Shown: piece by piece, positions 42,694 to 51,683 of the stretch
Position numbering within the stretch: the stretch's first letter is position 1
How the letters are laid out: every line of letters starts with the position of its first letter
Assembly (NCBI GenBank): GCA_964392455.1
Contig: CAYMPG010000007.1
Span: 1-64,000, forward strand
From: SFEL01 sp964392455
GTDB taxonomy: Bacteria > Bacillota > Clostridia > Christensenellales > CAG-138
DNA length: 64,000 bases
Direction of reading: 5' to 3'
Notes under the pieces: model-generated
What the model was told of the DNA's origin: nothing
What the model saw: the letters and a program-made list of their open reading frames with translations, nothing else
Database searches by the model: none
Made by a program: the position numbers and the translations under genes

Positions 42694-45600
42694 CTACGCA
42701 AGGCTTATATATTCATCATACAGGAAGCCGTAGCCCCCTGAGCACTTTGCAAAGCACCAGCCATCCGCCACATAGTACACCGTAACGGATGCCCCCTTGC
42801 TGAGGGTAGTAAGCTTATCGTGGCTGGTGGAGGGGCCGCTCCTCAGGTTCACCTCCGCATTGGTAACGCAGGCCTGTGGGGTGATGGTGCTGTTTACAGG
42901 CTGTATCCCGGCGGTGCCGGTGCCGGTGATGGTGATATACTCGCCGCTGACAAAGCCTGCCCGCCCGTCGTATACCACATAATACCAGGTGCCGGTCTGG
43001 CCGATTATCTCCACGGTGCTGCCCTTGGGTATCTTGCCGTAAACGGTGGTGCCGCTGGTGGAGGGGCCTGAGCGGAAGTTTATCTTGCCGGTGGTAGTGC
43101 CCTGGGTGAGGGTCACCTTGCCGCCGGTAACAGTAACGGTGGTATCGCCGCTATCCGTGCTGCCAACCATGGTACTGCCGGTGCTGCCGCCCACATTGGG
43201 GGTGCTGCTCAGGCTGCCGCTTACATATTTTGCATAGAGATAGCCTCTGGTGCCATTGTACTCCGCCTGATACCAGCCATCGCTGAGGGAATAGAGGGCT
43301 ACCTCAGTGCCCTTTTTGAGGGTGGTAATCTTTTTGCCGGAGGTGGAGGGGCTCCTGCGGAAGTTTACATTTGCGGTAAGCACGCCCTTGCCGCTGGGCT
43401 GCTCCGCTTCCTCCTCGCCGCCCGTTTCCTTTGATGAATAGGCCTCTGTCACCTTAACGTACTTTGAGCTTACATAGCCCGCCGTGCCGTCTGACAGCTT
43501 TGCGGAATACCAGCCATTGGAAATGCCGTAAAGGGTAAGCTCGGTGCCCTTGCTGAGGGTGGTGATGGATTCACTGCCTGTGCCCGGGCCCTTACGCAGC
43601 CGTACCTTGCCGGTGGTCACGCCTCTGCCGGTTGCGCCGGAGGTCTCCACCTCGTCCTTTACCACGCTGCCCGTTACCTCCACATAGTCCTCATGGACGT
43701 AGCCCCCTATGCTGCCCACTATCACGCTGTACCAGCTTCCGGTTTTGGTGGTGATATAAATGCCGGTATCCTTGCTGAGCTTTTTAAGGGAGGTATAGGA
43801 GGTGCCGGGGCCTATACGCATATTTACTCCGGATGAGGTTATCCGGCCCACGGTGACGGTCTCCTTTGGGGAGGCAGTGGGCTCAGGGGTAGCGCTGCCG
43901 CCATCGGGTGTGGGGGATGCCTCGGGCTGGGGTGTTGCATCGGGCTCAGGCGTGGGCGACTGGGTGGGCGCTCCGGTTATCTCCACATAGCCGCCGCTTA
44001 TATAGCCAATTGCGCTGCCCGCCTTGCAGTAATACCAGCTCCCCGCCTTGCCGTATATATCCAGCAGGGTGTTTTTATCCAGCTTGCCAAGGCTGTCATA
44101 GGTGGTGGCAGGGCCGGTGCGGAAGTTTACCCCCTGCCCTGTTACCTTGCCGTAGGCAATTATCACAGGCTGGGCAAGCTGATCCTCCTCCGGGGTATCC
44201 TGCCCGCTGTCCTCAGGGGTCTCCACCTCCTGCTCATTGTCAGAGTCATTGGAGGGGTAGCCGGTAATGCTCACATAGGTGGCAATCATATAGCCCCGCT
44301 GGCCAGACTGCGTTTCGCAGGCATACCAGCCATTTTCGGAGGCGGTAATATACAGGGGGGTGTTCCTGTCCAGCCTTGCTATGCTGCCATAGCCTGTGCC
44401 GGGGCCGGTGCGGAAATTCACGCCCTGGCCGTTTACCACGCCGTAGGCTATCACGCCCTCCTTTTCAGGCACCTGTTGGGTGCTGTCAGGGGTGGGGGTG
44501 GGCTGGACCTCCGGCCTGCCATTTGGGTATTCCACGTATTTTTCTGATATATAGCCGGTGATACCGTTATATGAGGCGTTTGCCCAGCCGTCTGTGCTTG
44601 AAAATACATATATCTCAGAGCCCCTCGGTACTGTGCCAAGGCTGCCGTAGCCTGTGCCGGGACCGGTACGCATCTTTACATTGCCCGTGGTAAGAGCGGA
44701 TACGTAATTCCCCTCAGGAGCCTTATTCACAGCGCTGTTTACCGGATTCTGCGGCTCGGATACGCTGATGGAGGCAAAGGATGCGCCGGGATAGTAAAAG
44801 CCCAGTATATCCTTGTATGACATACCGTTATTTGCCATGGTCTGGGCGCCACGCTGGCTCATGCCCACACCGTGGCCGTAGCGCACATGGTAGATATTAT
44901 AGTAGCCGTCTGAGCCCATCTCCCCCCAGTAGGAGCGGAGGGTACCATCCCGCACCACGCCGTAGCTTTCAAATTCGCTGGTATTGAAGGTAAGAGTCAC
45001 CTCAGCGGGGCTGGAGCCGCTCTGGCTCACTGTAAGGGTGATGGTACACTTGCCCATGCAGCGGGTGGTATTGCTGTACTTTGGGCTGTGAAGATACACG
45101 TCTGATATGGCGTTTATCTGGTTTACAGAGTACCCCAGTGCGGAGGATGCCTTATACAGCAGCATATTCATAAACGCAGGGGTAATGCTTCCCGCCTTAT
45201 TTATGGGTATGCTTATGGTTTCCTTCTTGCTGTAGGCATTTGCAAGGTCATAGGGGTCAAGGGTGATGCCATAGCCGCCGTTGCTCACCTTCTTTGAGGG
45301 CCAGGCCTGGCTTGGCAGCAGCGTTTCACCGCCATTGCTGGCTGCGTAATAGGTGCATATCATGCTGCCATTTACGGCAAGCACCTGGGTAAGGGTGCTG
45401 TCAACGGCGTTTATGACGTTTGTATAGGAGGAATCGTATCCCTTGTATACCTGATCTGATGAGGTATCGCCGATATAATAATCCCCCGTCAGTGATATGC
45501 GGGAAAGCACATAGCACTTTGCCGCAATGGCCTGGGCCTTTAGGGCCTCTATAGGGAAGGTGTTGCTCATTTCGTACCCCACCACGCCATAGAGATAATG

Positions 45601-46011
45601 GGCAAGGGGCACCTCGTTTACCACCCTTATATAGCCTGAGGACATGGCCTTAAGGTTAAAATGCCCAAGGTAGCACCTGCCGCCCAGCTTTATGTAGCCC
45701 GCCTCACGGGATACATTGTATCTCATTATGGACATGGCGGCCCCTGTATACAGATCCCCTCCGCTGGAATGGGAAAGGGTCATGGTGCCATCGCCATTGC
45801 TGCGTACAGTCACAGTCCCCCCGGTAAACTCCGCCCCGTTTTCCTTTATAAAATAGGAGCCTGAGGCATACATGGTAAGGGAGGTGGCGTTGTTGGTGGA
45901 CAGCTTGACCTTTATCCAGCTGTAATCCGTAGCAGCGGCTGCCTGGGATGCAGCCGACATCATGCCCAGCAGCATTATGGCCGCCATCAGCAATGCCTTG
46001 AGTTTTTTCAT
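42694..46011 (-). CDS. Secreted SpoIID/LytB-domain protein with eight SH3b repeats
   Basis: 1105 aa. Signal peptide about 1-28 (MLLGMMSAASQAAAA). SpoIID domain at about 120-410 (IEALKAQAIAAKCYVLSR; YGHGVGMSQRGAQTMA), the fold of lytic transglycosylases that cut peptidoglycan during sporulation. Then eight bacterial SH3 domains, each recognisable by xVNxRxGPxTxYxSL-type motifs, joined by Pro/Thr/Glu-rich linkers. The length is far beyond sporulation SpoIID (about 350 aa), so this is probably a cell-wall-binding amidase enhancer or transglycosylase. It starts at 46011. Confidence 0.88.
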   Translation of the reverse strand: MKKLKALLMAAIMLLGMMSAASQAAAATDYSWIKVKLSTNNATSLTMYASGSYFIKENGAEFTGGTVTVRSNGDGTMTLSHSSGGDLYTGAAMSIMRYNVSREAGYIKLGGRCYLGHFNLKAMSSGYIRVVNEVPLAHYLYGVVGYEMSNTFPIEALKAQAIAAKCYVLSRISLTGDYYIGDTSSDQVYKGYDSSYTNVINAVDSTLTQVLAVNGSMICTYYAASNGGETLLPSQAWPSKKVSNGGYGITLDPYDLANAYSKKETISIPINKAGSITPAFMNMLLYKASSALGYSVNQINAISDVYLHSPKYSNTTRCMGKCTITLTVSQSGSSPAEVTLTFNTSEFESYGVVRDGTLRSYWGEMGSDGYYNIYHVRYGHGVGMSQRGAQTMANNGMSYKDILGFYYPGASFASISVSEPQNPVNSAVNKAPEGNYVSALTTGNVKMRTGPGTGYGSLGTVPRGSEIYVFSSTDGWANASYNGITGYISEKYVEYPNGRPEVQPTPTPDSTQQVPEKEGVIAYGVVNGQGVNFRTGPGTGYGSIARLDRNTPLYITASENGWYACETQSGQRGYMIATYVSITGYPSNDSDNEQEVETPEDSGQDTPEEDQLAQPVIIAYGKVTGQGVNFRTGPATTYDSLGKLDKNTLLDIYGKAGSWYYCKAGSAIGYISGGYVEITGAPTQSPTPEPDATPQPEASPTPDGGSATPEPTASPKETVTVGRITSSGVNMRIGPGTSYTSLKKLSKDTGIYITTKTGSWYSVIVGSIGGYVHEDYVEVTGSVVKDEVETSGATGRGVTTGKVRLRKGPGTGSESITTLSKGTELTLYGISNGWYSAKLSDGTAGYVSSKYVKVTEAYSSKETGGEEEAEQPSGKGVLTANVNFRRSPSTSGKKITTLKKGTEVALYSLSDGWYQAEYNGTRGYLYAKYVSGSLSSTPNVGGSTGSTMVGSTDSGDTTVTVTGGKVTLTQGTTTGKINFRSGPSTSGTTVYGKIPKGSTVEIIGQTGTWYYVVYDGRAGFVSGEYITITGTGTAGIQPVNSTITPQACVTNAEVNLRSGPSTSHDKLTTLSKGASVTVYYVADGWCFAKCSGGYGFLYDEYISLA

Positions 46012-46200
46012 GGGTAATACCTCGCAATAGTTATAATACCATCAGCATGGGGGCCAAAAAACAGCCACCACTGGCTGATAGTACACCTATGGTAAATATA
46101 CCACATATTGTTGACTTTGTGTACATTAGCACAGTTTATTTACAAATATGGTGAAAATTGTAATATGCCCTCGGCGTTCCTCTCTCCCTCTCCTGCCGGC

Positions 46201-46235
46201 AATAAAAAAGCAGCCTGCCTGATATGGCACGCTGC
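46201..46235 (-). terminator. Terminator of the amino-acid ABC/Smr operon
   Basis: On the minus strand GCAGCGTGCC (46235-46226) pairs with GGCAGGCTGC (46219-46210, one mismatch), followed by TTTTTT (46209-46204). Confidence 0.75.
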
Positions 46236-46255
46236 CTTATGCATTATACTCTTTT

Positions 46256-46501
46256 CTACAGCTCTCTTAGCACAAGCTCCGTCTGCCCCGGGTTTGCCCC
46301 CTGCCGGATACGCAGCACCTGAGGGTGCTTACCATATCTATCCGATACCATGTCCTTCAGGGCGGAGCCATGATTGCCGCCGTGTATTATCCTTATACAA
46401 TACACGCCCTTTGCCCGGCGCAGGGCAGCATCCACCGCCACCCCCGCCTGATAGCAGGTCATGCCGTGAATATCCAGCGTTACTATGCCCTGTGCTATCA
46501 T
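46256..46501 (-). CDS. Small Smr-domain protein
   Basis: 81 aa from the ATG at 46501, just after the stop of the ABC ATPase gene. The Smr motifs are LDIHGMT at about 8-14 and IIHGGN at about 38-43. Stand-alone Smr domains bind or cleave nucleic acid; in ribosome rescue the related domain nicks RNA. Role here unknown. Translation probably depends on that of the upstream gene. Confidence 0.8.
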   Translation of the reverse strand: MIAQGIVTLDIHGMTCYQAGVAVDAALRRAKGVYCIRIIHGGNHGSALKDMVSDRYGKHPQVLRIRQGANPGQTELVLREL

Positions 46502-46502
46502 A

Positions 46503-47285
46503 TCAGCGGGTAAAGCTTGAGAAAAAGGCCCTTGTGCGCTCACTCTGGGGTGCGGTAAATACCTGCTCTGCGCTGCCCATCTCCTCTATCACGCCATCTG
46601 CCATAAACAGCACCTTATCTGCAACGCTCCTTGCAAACTCCATCTCGTGAGTGACCACTATCATGGTGCTGTCTGCGGATTTCAGCCCACGTATCACCTT
46701 GAGTACCTCGCCTGTAAGCTCCGGGTCAAGGGCGCTGGTAGGCTCATCAAAGCAGAGAATGTCCGGGTTCATTGCAAGAGCCCGGGCGATGGCAACCCGC
46801 TGCTGCTGGCCGCCGGAAAGCTGATGGGGATAGGAATCCAGCCTGTCTCCCAGGCCCACCCGCTCCAGCAGGCCAACGGCCTGCTCCTCTATGGCCTTCT
46901 TTACTTCCTTCATGCGTCCCTTGTTCTTGGGATCCTCTGCTGCCAGCAGCTCCCTTGCAAGCTTTACGTTGCCAAGGGCAGTATACTGGGGAAACAGATT
47001 GAAGGACTGAAACACCAGCCCGAAATGCAGCCTGTTGCGCCGCACCTCGTCCTCTGTAAGGAGGCTGTGGGAGCTGGAATCAAACAGCACCTGGCCGTTT
47101 ACCGTTATCTGCCCCTCATCCGGCGTTTCAAGGAAATTCAGGCAGCGAAGGAGCGTGGTCTTGCCGGAGCCTGAGGAGCCGATTATGGCCAGCACCTCTC
47201 CCTTTTCAAGGGAAAAATCCAGCCCACGCAGCACCTCCACTGAGCCAAAGTTCTTTTTTATGTTCTTTACCTGCAACATTGACAT
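46503..47285 (-). CDS. Polar amino acid ABC transporter ATPase (GlnQ type)
   Basis: 260 aa from the ATG at 47285 (MSMLQVKNIKKNFGS), 4 bases after the permease stop. Walker A IGSSGSGKTTLL, signature LSGGQQQR, Walker B LCFDEPTSALDPEL. Contains a short Lys/Glu-rich insertion (EDPKNKGRMKEV) typical of some clostridial members. Powers uptake with the permease and binding protein next to it. Confidence 0.93.
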   Translation of the reverse strand: MSMLQVKNIKKNFGSVEVLRGLDFSLEKGEVLAIIGSSGSGKTTLLRCLNFLETPDEGQITVNGQVLFDSSSHSLLTEDEVRRNRLHFGLVFQSFNLFPQYTALGNVKLARELLAAEDPKNKGRMKEVKKAIEEQAVGLLERVGLGDRLDSYPHQLSGGQQQRVAIARALAMNPDILCFDEPTSALDPELTGEVLKVIRGLKSADSTMIVVTHEMEFARSVADKVLFMADGVIEEMGSAEQVFTAPQSERTRAFFSSFTR

Positions 47286-47289
47286 ATGC

Positions 47290-47934
47290 TTACACCCTGA
47301 AATAGTCCAGTTTCTTTTCCACACGGCTCTGCAATATGGTCAGCAGCCCGCAGAATATAAGATAAAACGCTCCCGAGTAAAACAGCGGCCATATAAGCCC
47401 ACGCACCGTGATAAACTCCTGGGCCACCATTATGATCTCCTTGCAGGAGATTATACGGGCAAGGGAGGTATCCTTTACCAGCGTCATAAACTCATTGCCC
47501 ATGGGCGGCACTATGCGCTTTATCACCTGCAGCAGTATTACATTAAAGAATATCTGCCGCCGGGTCATGCCCAGCACCTGCCCTGCCTCATACTGCCCCT
47601 TGGATACGCTCTCTATACCGCCACGGTATATCTCGGAAAAGTATGCCGCATAGTTTATTATAAACGCCACAAGCACCGCAGAAAGCCTGCCCAGCGGCCT
47701 TATATCAAACAGCAGGCCCGGCACATAGAATACCACCATTACCTGCAGCATAAGGGGGGTGCCCCTTATTATCCATACGAAGCCGCGGGTAAGCCAGGCA
47801 AGGGGCTTAAACCTGCTCATGGAGCCAAAGGCTATCACCAGCCCCAGGGGCAGCGCCGCAAGAAGGGTAACGAAAAATATGGTGCAGGATACGCCGAATC
47901 CTTCCAGCAGCTTTGAGGTTACAGTCCAAAACAT
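47290..47934 (-). CDS. Polar amino acid ABC transporter permease
   Basis: 214 aa HisM/GlnP type with five hydrophobic helices. The EAA-like loop EAGQVLGMTRRQIFFNVILLQ couples to the ATPase. 105 bases after the binding protein gene. Confidence 0.93.
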   Translation of the reverse strand: MFWTVTSKLLEGFGVSCTIFFVTLLAALPLGLVIAFGSMSRFKPLAWLTRGFVWIIRGTPLMLQVMVVFYVPGLLFDIRPLGRLSAVLVAFIINYAAYFSEIYRGGIESVSKGQYEAGQVLGMTRRQIFFNVILLQVIKRIVPPMGNEFMTLVKDTSLARIISCKEIIMVAQEFITVRGLIWPLFYSGAFYLIFCGLLTILQSRVEKKLDYFRV

Positions 47935-48039
47935 ATATCAGGTTCCTTTATCTTAAGGTATTTCTTTTCGCATACAGGGGCAGGGGGATGCTTGCTCCTC
48001 CTGCCCGGAAGGTCATTATTTACTTGCTTTATGATACCC

Positions 48040-48846
48040 TTAGTCGTTCATAAGGGCAAGGCCGTACTTTGCGGCTATCTCATCGAATGCGCCCTCAGCT
48101 GCAAGGGTATCTATGGCTTCATTTACCTTTGCGGCAGTATTGGAGCCAAGGCGGAAGCCAATGCCATACTCCTCGTAGGAAAGCTCAAGACCCTCTATCA
48201 TCATAAGGTCTGCGTAGTCTGTACCCTCGCCCACCATGGCGTTTGCCATTACGTAGTCTATTACGGCGGCGTCAGCAGTGCCGGCCTTAACCTCCAGCAG
48301 GGCATCTGCCTGCTTGGATACGCTCACATAGCTTGCCTTGGACAGGTTTTCATCATCTGCTATGGCAGCTTCGCCGGTGGAGGCCACCTCGGCAACAAGG
48401 TTTGCAGCGGACAGGCTTGCAGTATCGGTATAGGCTGCGGCATCCTCAGCACGGATTACCACTACCTGCATATTCTTTGCATAGGGATCGCTGAAGGCCA
48501 CGGTCTCTTTGCGCTCCTCGGTGATGGTGAAGCCATTCCAGATGCAGTCTATATTCTTGGCAGCCAGCTCAACCTCCTTGGTATCCCAGTTGATGACCAC
48601 AAACTCGGGGGTCACGCCCAGCTTTTCGCATACTATCTGGGCAAACTCGGTATCAAAGCCTATGAGCACGCCCTGATCGTCGTAGTAGTTCATGGGAGCA
48701 TACTCGGTAATGCCTATTACCATGGTGCCCTTATCGGCAATATATGCCCAGTCGTCATCGGCAGCGGTGTCATCCTTGGCGGCGCAGCCTGCGAGGGCCA
48801 TAGTCAGCATGAGGGCTGCCATCAGCAGCATTGCGATTTTCTTCAT
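48040..48846 (-). CDS. Polar amino acid ABC transporter binding lipoprotein
   Basis: 268 aa. The lipoprotein signal ends in LAGC (Cys21). A family 3 solute-binding domain follows (YAPMNYYDDQGVLIGFDTEFAQ; WNGFTITEERKETVAFSDPY). Probably a cystine or polar amino acid; the substrate is not clear. Confidence 0.92.
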   Translation of the reverse strand: MKKIAMLLMAALMLTMALAGCAAKDDTAADDDWAYIADKGTMVIGITEYAPMNYYDDQGVLIGFDTEFAQIVCEKLGVTPEFVVINWDTKEVELAAKNIDCIWNGFTITEERKETVAFSDPYAKNMQVVVIRAEDAAAYTDTASLSAANLVAEVASTGEAAIADDENLSKASYVSVSKQADALLEVKAGTADAAVIDYVMANAMVGEGTDYADLMMIEGLELSYEEYGIGFRLGSNTAAKVNEAIDTLAAEGAFDEIAAKYGLALMND

Positions 48847-48924
48847 TGTAATAGTCTCCTTTAAAATTATAAATATTTAATTTGTTTTTCTGTATTATGG
48901 AGGTCCCCCCCTCCTTGCTTCATC

Positions 48925-48953
48925 ACTATATCACTTTATCACGCTAAAGTAAA
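48925..48953 (-). promoter_or_regulatory. Promoter of the amino-acid ABC operon
   Basis: On the minus strand TTTACT (48953-48948) and TATAGT (48930-48925), spacing 17. Short GTGATA/GTGATG repeats around the -10 box could be an operator. Confidence 0.6.
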
Positions 48954-49075
48954 GTGTTTTTTTATAAATTCTGCAAAAATTTTTTCCGCCGTCGTTTTTT
49001 CGCCCTCACCAGTACAAAAAATGTAGCTAATGCGCCCTGATTGTAATATAATCCATCTTAGTAAAATAGGGGGAT

Positions 49076-49954
49076 ATGCCTGGTAATATGAAAAAACAGA
49101 GTTCCGAAATAAAGTCACTGCTGATGCTGCACTTTGCCGTGCTGTTTTTCGGCATGGCGGGGGTGATAGGCCGCGGGCTTACCATACCCTCCTTTGCGGT
49201 CACCTTTGGCAGGGTGTTTTTCTCATCCATTACCTTATTTATAGTAATAAAGCTCACTAAGACCCCCATGAAGCTGCAAAGCCGGGGCGATATGTGGGCA
49301 TACCTTGGGGCAGGCGTGATAATGGCCATTCACTGGACTGCCTTTATGCAGTCGGTTCAGATGGCCAGCGTGGCGGTAGGCACCATCACCTTCTCCACCT
49401 TTCCCCTGTTTGTTACCTTTATAGAGCCTGTTATATTCAAGGAAAAGCTCAGGGCCAAGAGCGTGATATGCGCCCTGCTGATGCTGCTTGGCGTATTCAT
49501 ACTGGTGCCCGCCGATGGCTCAGGCAATACCGTAAGCGGCATACTGGTGGGCATGGTATCCGCCCTTACCTATGCTGTGCTCTCCCTGCTGAACAGGCGC
49601 TTTTCCTCCCGCTACTCCGGGAGCGTGGTGTGCTTTTATGAGCAGTTTATCGCCACGATAGTGCTTTTCCCCTTTATACTTGCCGCCCCACCTCAGCTCA
49701 CAGGCAAGGACCTGGCGCTGCTGGTGCTGCTGGGGGTATTCTGCACAGCCCTTGCCCACAGCCTTTTCGTATCCTCCCTGAAAAGGGTGCGGGTGCAGAC
49801 GGCAGGCATCATCTCTGGCGGCATGGAATCCGTATACGGCATTATACTCGCCTTCCTGCTATTGGGTGAGCCCCCCACCACACGGGAGCTTATCGGCGGC
49901 ATTGTGGTCATAGCCGTCACCGTATACACCACCCTTGCCAACAGCAGGGAGTAA
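49076..49954 (+). CDS. EamA/DMT family transporter
   Basis: 292 aa with ten hydrophobic segments in two EamA halves (about 15-145 and 155-290), the second with the usual ESVYGIILAFLLLGE. Such proteins export or import metabolites or amino acids. Start at 49076, or the ATG four codons later at 49088; ribosome site spacing does not decide. TATAAT just before it (near 49045) may be its -10 box. ATA is the common isoleucine codon. Confidence 0.88.
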   Translation: MPGNMKKQSSEIKSLLMLHFAVLFFGMAGVIGRGLTIPSFAVTFGRVFFSSITLFIVIKLTKTPMKLQSRGDMWAYLGAGVIMAIHWTAFMQSVQMASVAVGTITFSTFPLFVTFIEPVIFKEKLRAKSVICALLMLLGVFILVPADGSGNTVSGILVGMVSALTYAVLSLLNRRFSSRYSGSVVCFYEQFIATIVLFPFILAAPPQLTGKDLALLVLLGVFCTALAHSLFVSSLKRVRVQTAGIISGGMESVYGIILAFLLLGEPPTTRELIGGIVVIAVTVYTTLANSRE

Positions 49955-50078
49955 GCCATTCATTTTTTAATATGCTATTAAGTTATTGCCCACAATATTG
50001 TTAGCCTCAGAAAACTGTGCTACCATACAGGTGCCCTGGACGCACGTGGCAGGATTCTACGAAAGGTCTTCTTAAATA

Positions 50079-50888
50079 ATGAAGGCAAATAAAACCATAG
50101 CCAATAAGCTCCTTGAGGGAGCCATAATAGGGGCGGTGGGGATGATACCCGGCGCAAGCGGCGGGGTGCTGGCGGTGGCCTTCGGCATATACCGCAGCGT
50201 CATAGATGCCCTCGCCGGCCTCACAAAGAACTTTAAGGGCAGCCTGCTCTTTCTGCTGCCCTATGGCATAGGGGCTGCCGCCGGTATGCTGCTGACTGCC
50301 CGGCTCCTTGAGTGGCTGCTGGGAAACTGGCGTATTCCGCTGATGTATCTGCTTATCGGCCTTGTGCTGGGCGGCGTGCCCTCGCTCATACGCTCGGCAG
50401 GGGTAAGGTTTTCCCCAAAGTATGCCCTGTTTATCCTGATAGGCGGCGCAATTACCACCGCCCTTGCCCTGCTGGACAGAGGCAGCACCTCGGCAAGCTA
50501 CCGTGAATTTACCCACCTTGCCGCCCTCATATCAGGGGCGATAATAACCATAGGCGTGGTGATACCCGGAGTAAGCACCTCATTTATACTCATGTATCTC
50601 GGCTGGTATGAGCCGCTGCTCGCCGCCTTTAACAGGCTGCAGCTCAGCTACCTTGCCTGCGCCGGCGCAGGGGCGCTGGTGGTTGCAGCGCTGCTGGTAT
50701 CCATAGTAAAGCGTATGTTCCGCAAGTATCCCGCACAGGCAAGCTACTGCATCCTTGGCTTTCTTATTGGCACCGTGATAATGATATTCCCCGGCTTTTC
50801 CTCCGGAACGCAGCTCCTGCTGCATATCGCGCTGTGCCTGGCAGGCTTCGGCTGTACGCTGCTGCTGCAAAGGCTTGGCGACGCCTGA
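50079..50888 (+). CDS. DUF368 membrane protein (PopT-type undecaprenyl phosphate translocase family)
   Basis: 269 aa with about eight hydrophobic segments. Repeated motifs EGAIIGAVGMIPGASGGVLAV and SGAIITIGVVIPGVSTSFIL are the family hallmark. PopT, in the same family, returns undecaprenyl phosphate, the lipid carrier of wall synthesis, across the membrane. Function here is by family. It uses ATA for most isoleucines. Confidence 0.85.
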   Translation: MKANKTIANKLLEGAIIGAVGMIPGASGGVLAVAFGIYRSVIDALAGLTKNFKGSLLFLLPYGIGAAAGMLLTARLLEWLLGNWRIPLMYLLIGLVLGGVPSLIRSAGVRFSPKYALFILIGGAITTALALLDRGSTSASYREFTHLAALISGAIITIGVVIPGVSTSFILMYLGWYEPLLAAFNRLQLSYLACAGAGALVVAALLVSIVKRMFRKYPAQASYCILGFLIGTVIMIFPGFSSGTQLLLHIALCLAGFGCTLLLQRLGDA

Positions 50889-50909
50889 CCTGTCCTCTGC
50901 TCCATTTTG

Positions 50910-50933
50910 GCCCGCAAATAAGCGGGCTTTTTT
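50910..50933 (+). terminator. Terminator of the DUF368 gene
   Basis: GCCCGC (50910-50915), 6-base loop, GCGGGC (50922-50927), then TTTTTT. Confidence 0.85.
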
Positions 50934-51015
50934 AGTTTTTCCGCCCCGGCATGAGGCTTTTTTCTCCAGCAAACAAATTTTAAACCAAAAGTTTTGTAAT
51001 ACTGAACAAAAGCAG

Positions 51016-51044
51016 TTGACTTTTCTGTCGAAAGGTGCTTTAAT
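51016..51044 (+). promoter_or_regulatory. Promoter of the XRE-potABCD operon
   Basis: TTGACT (51016-51021) and TTTAAT (51039-51044), spacing 17, about 70 bases before the regulator start. Confidence 0.65.
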
Positions 51045-51116
51045 TATATTCGGCTGTTTAGGAATTCTAAACTTTGGGTTTATTTCTGCGGCTACACGCG
51101 CAAGGAGGCGCATCAC

Positions 51117-51659
51117 ATGATAAATATTGGCGAAAAAATCAAGCGCTACCGGCTGCGTCTGGGGCTCACCCAGGAGGAGCTGGCAGCCCGCACCGAGCTT
51201 TCAAAGGGATTCATCTCCCAGCTTGAGCGAAACCTTACTTCCCCCTCCATCGCCACCCTTACAGACATACTGGAAGCCCTTGGTACAGACCTTTCCGAGT
51301 TTTTCACCGAAACTCAGCCCGAAAAGGCAGTATTCACCCCCGACGATATGTTTGAAAAGGAGGAGACCGAGGCAGGCCACACAGTGCGCTGGCTGGTTCC
51401 CAACGCACAGAAAAACAGTCTCGAGCCCATACTGGTCACCCTTGCCCCAGGCGGCTGCACCTACGAGGAAAACCCACACGAGGGCGAAGAATTCGGCTAC
51501 GTGCTGCAGGGCAGCATAAGCCTCTACATAGGCGACAAAAAGCACAAGGTACGCCGGGGCGACAGCTTCTGCTTCAAGCCCAACAGCGTTCACTACATTA
51601 AAAACACCGGCAGGACTGAGGCACGGCTCATATGGGTCGTAACGCCCCCATCCTTCTAA
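51117..51659 (+). CDS. XRE-family regulator with cupin domain (polyamine operon)
   Basis: 180 aa. HTH at about 6-62 (RLGLTQEELAARTELSKGFISQLE), then a cupin at about 105-175 (HEGEEFGYVLQGSISLYIGD; GDSFCFKPNSVHYIKN). PuuR-like regulators with this layout control polyamine genes and often precede potABCD. Start ATG 51117, GGAGG upstream. 24 bases before potA, same operon, so it probably regulates itself. Confidence 0.9.
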   Translation: MINIGEKIKRYRLRLGLTQEELAARTELSKGFISQLERNLTSPSIATLTDILEALGTDLSEFFTETQPEKAVFTPDDMFEKEETEAGHTVRWLVPNAQKNSLEPILVTLAPGGCTYEENPHEGEEFGYVLQGSISLYIGDKKHKVRRGDSFCFKPNSVHYIKNTGRTEARLIWVVTPPSF

Positions 51660-51683
51660 AGCACTTTCAATGGGAGAAAACTT

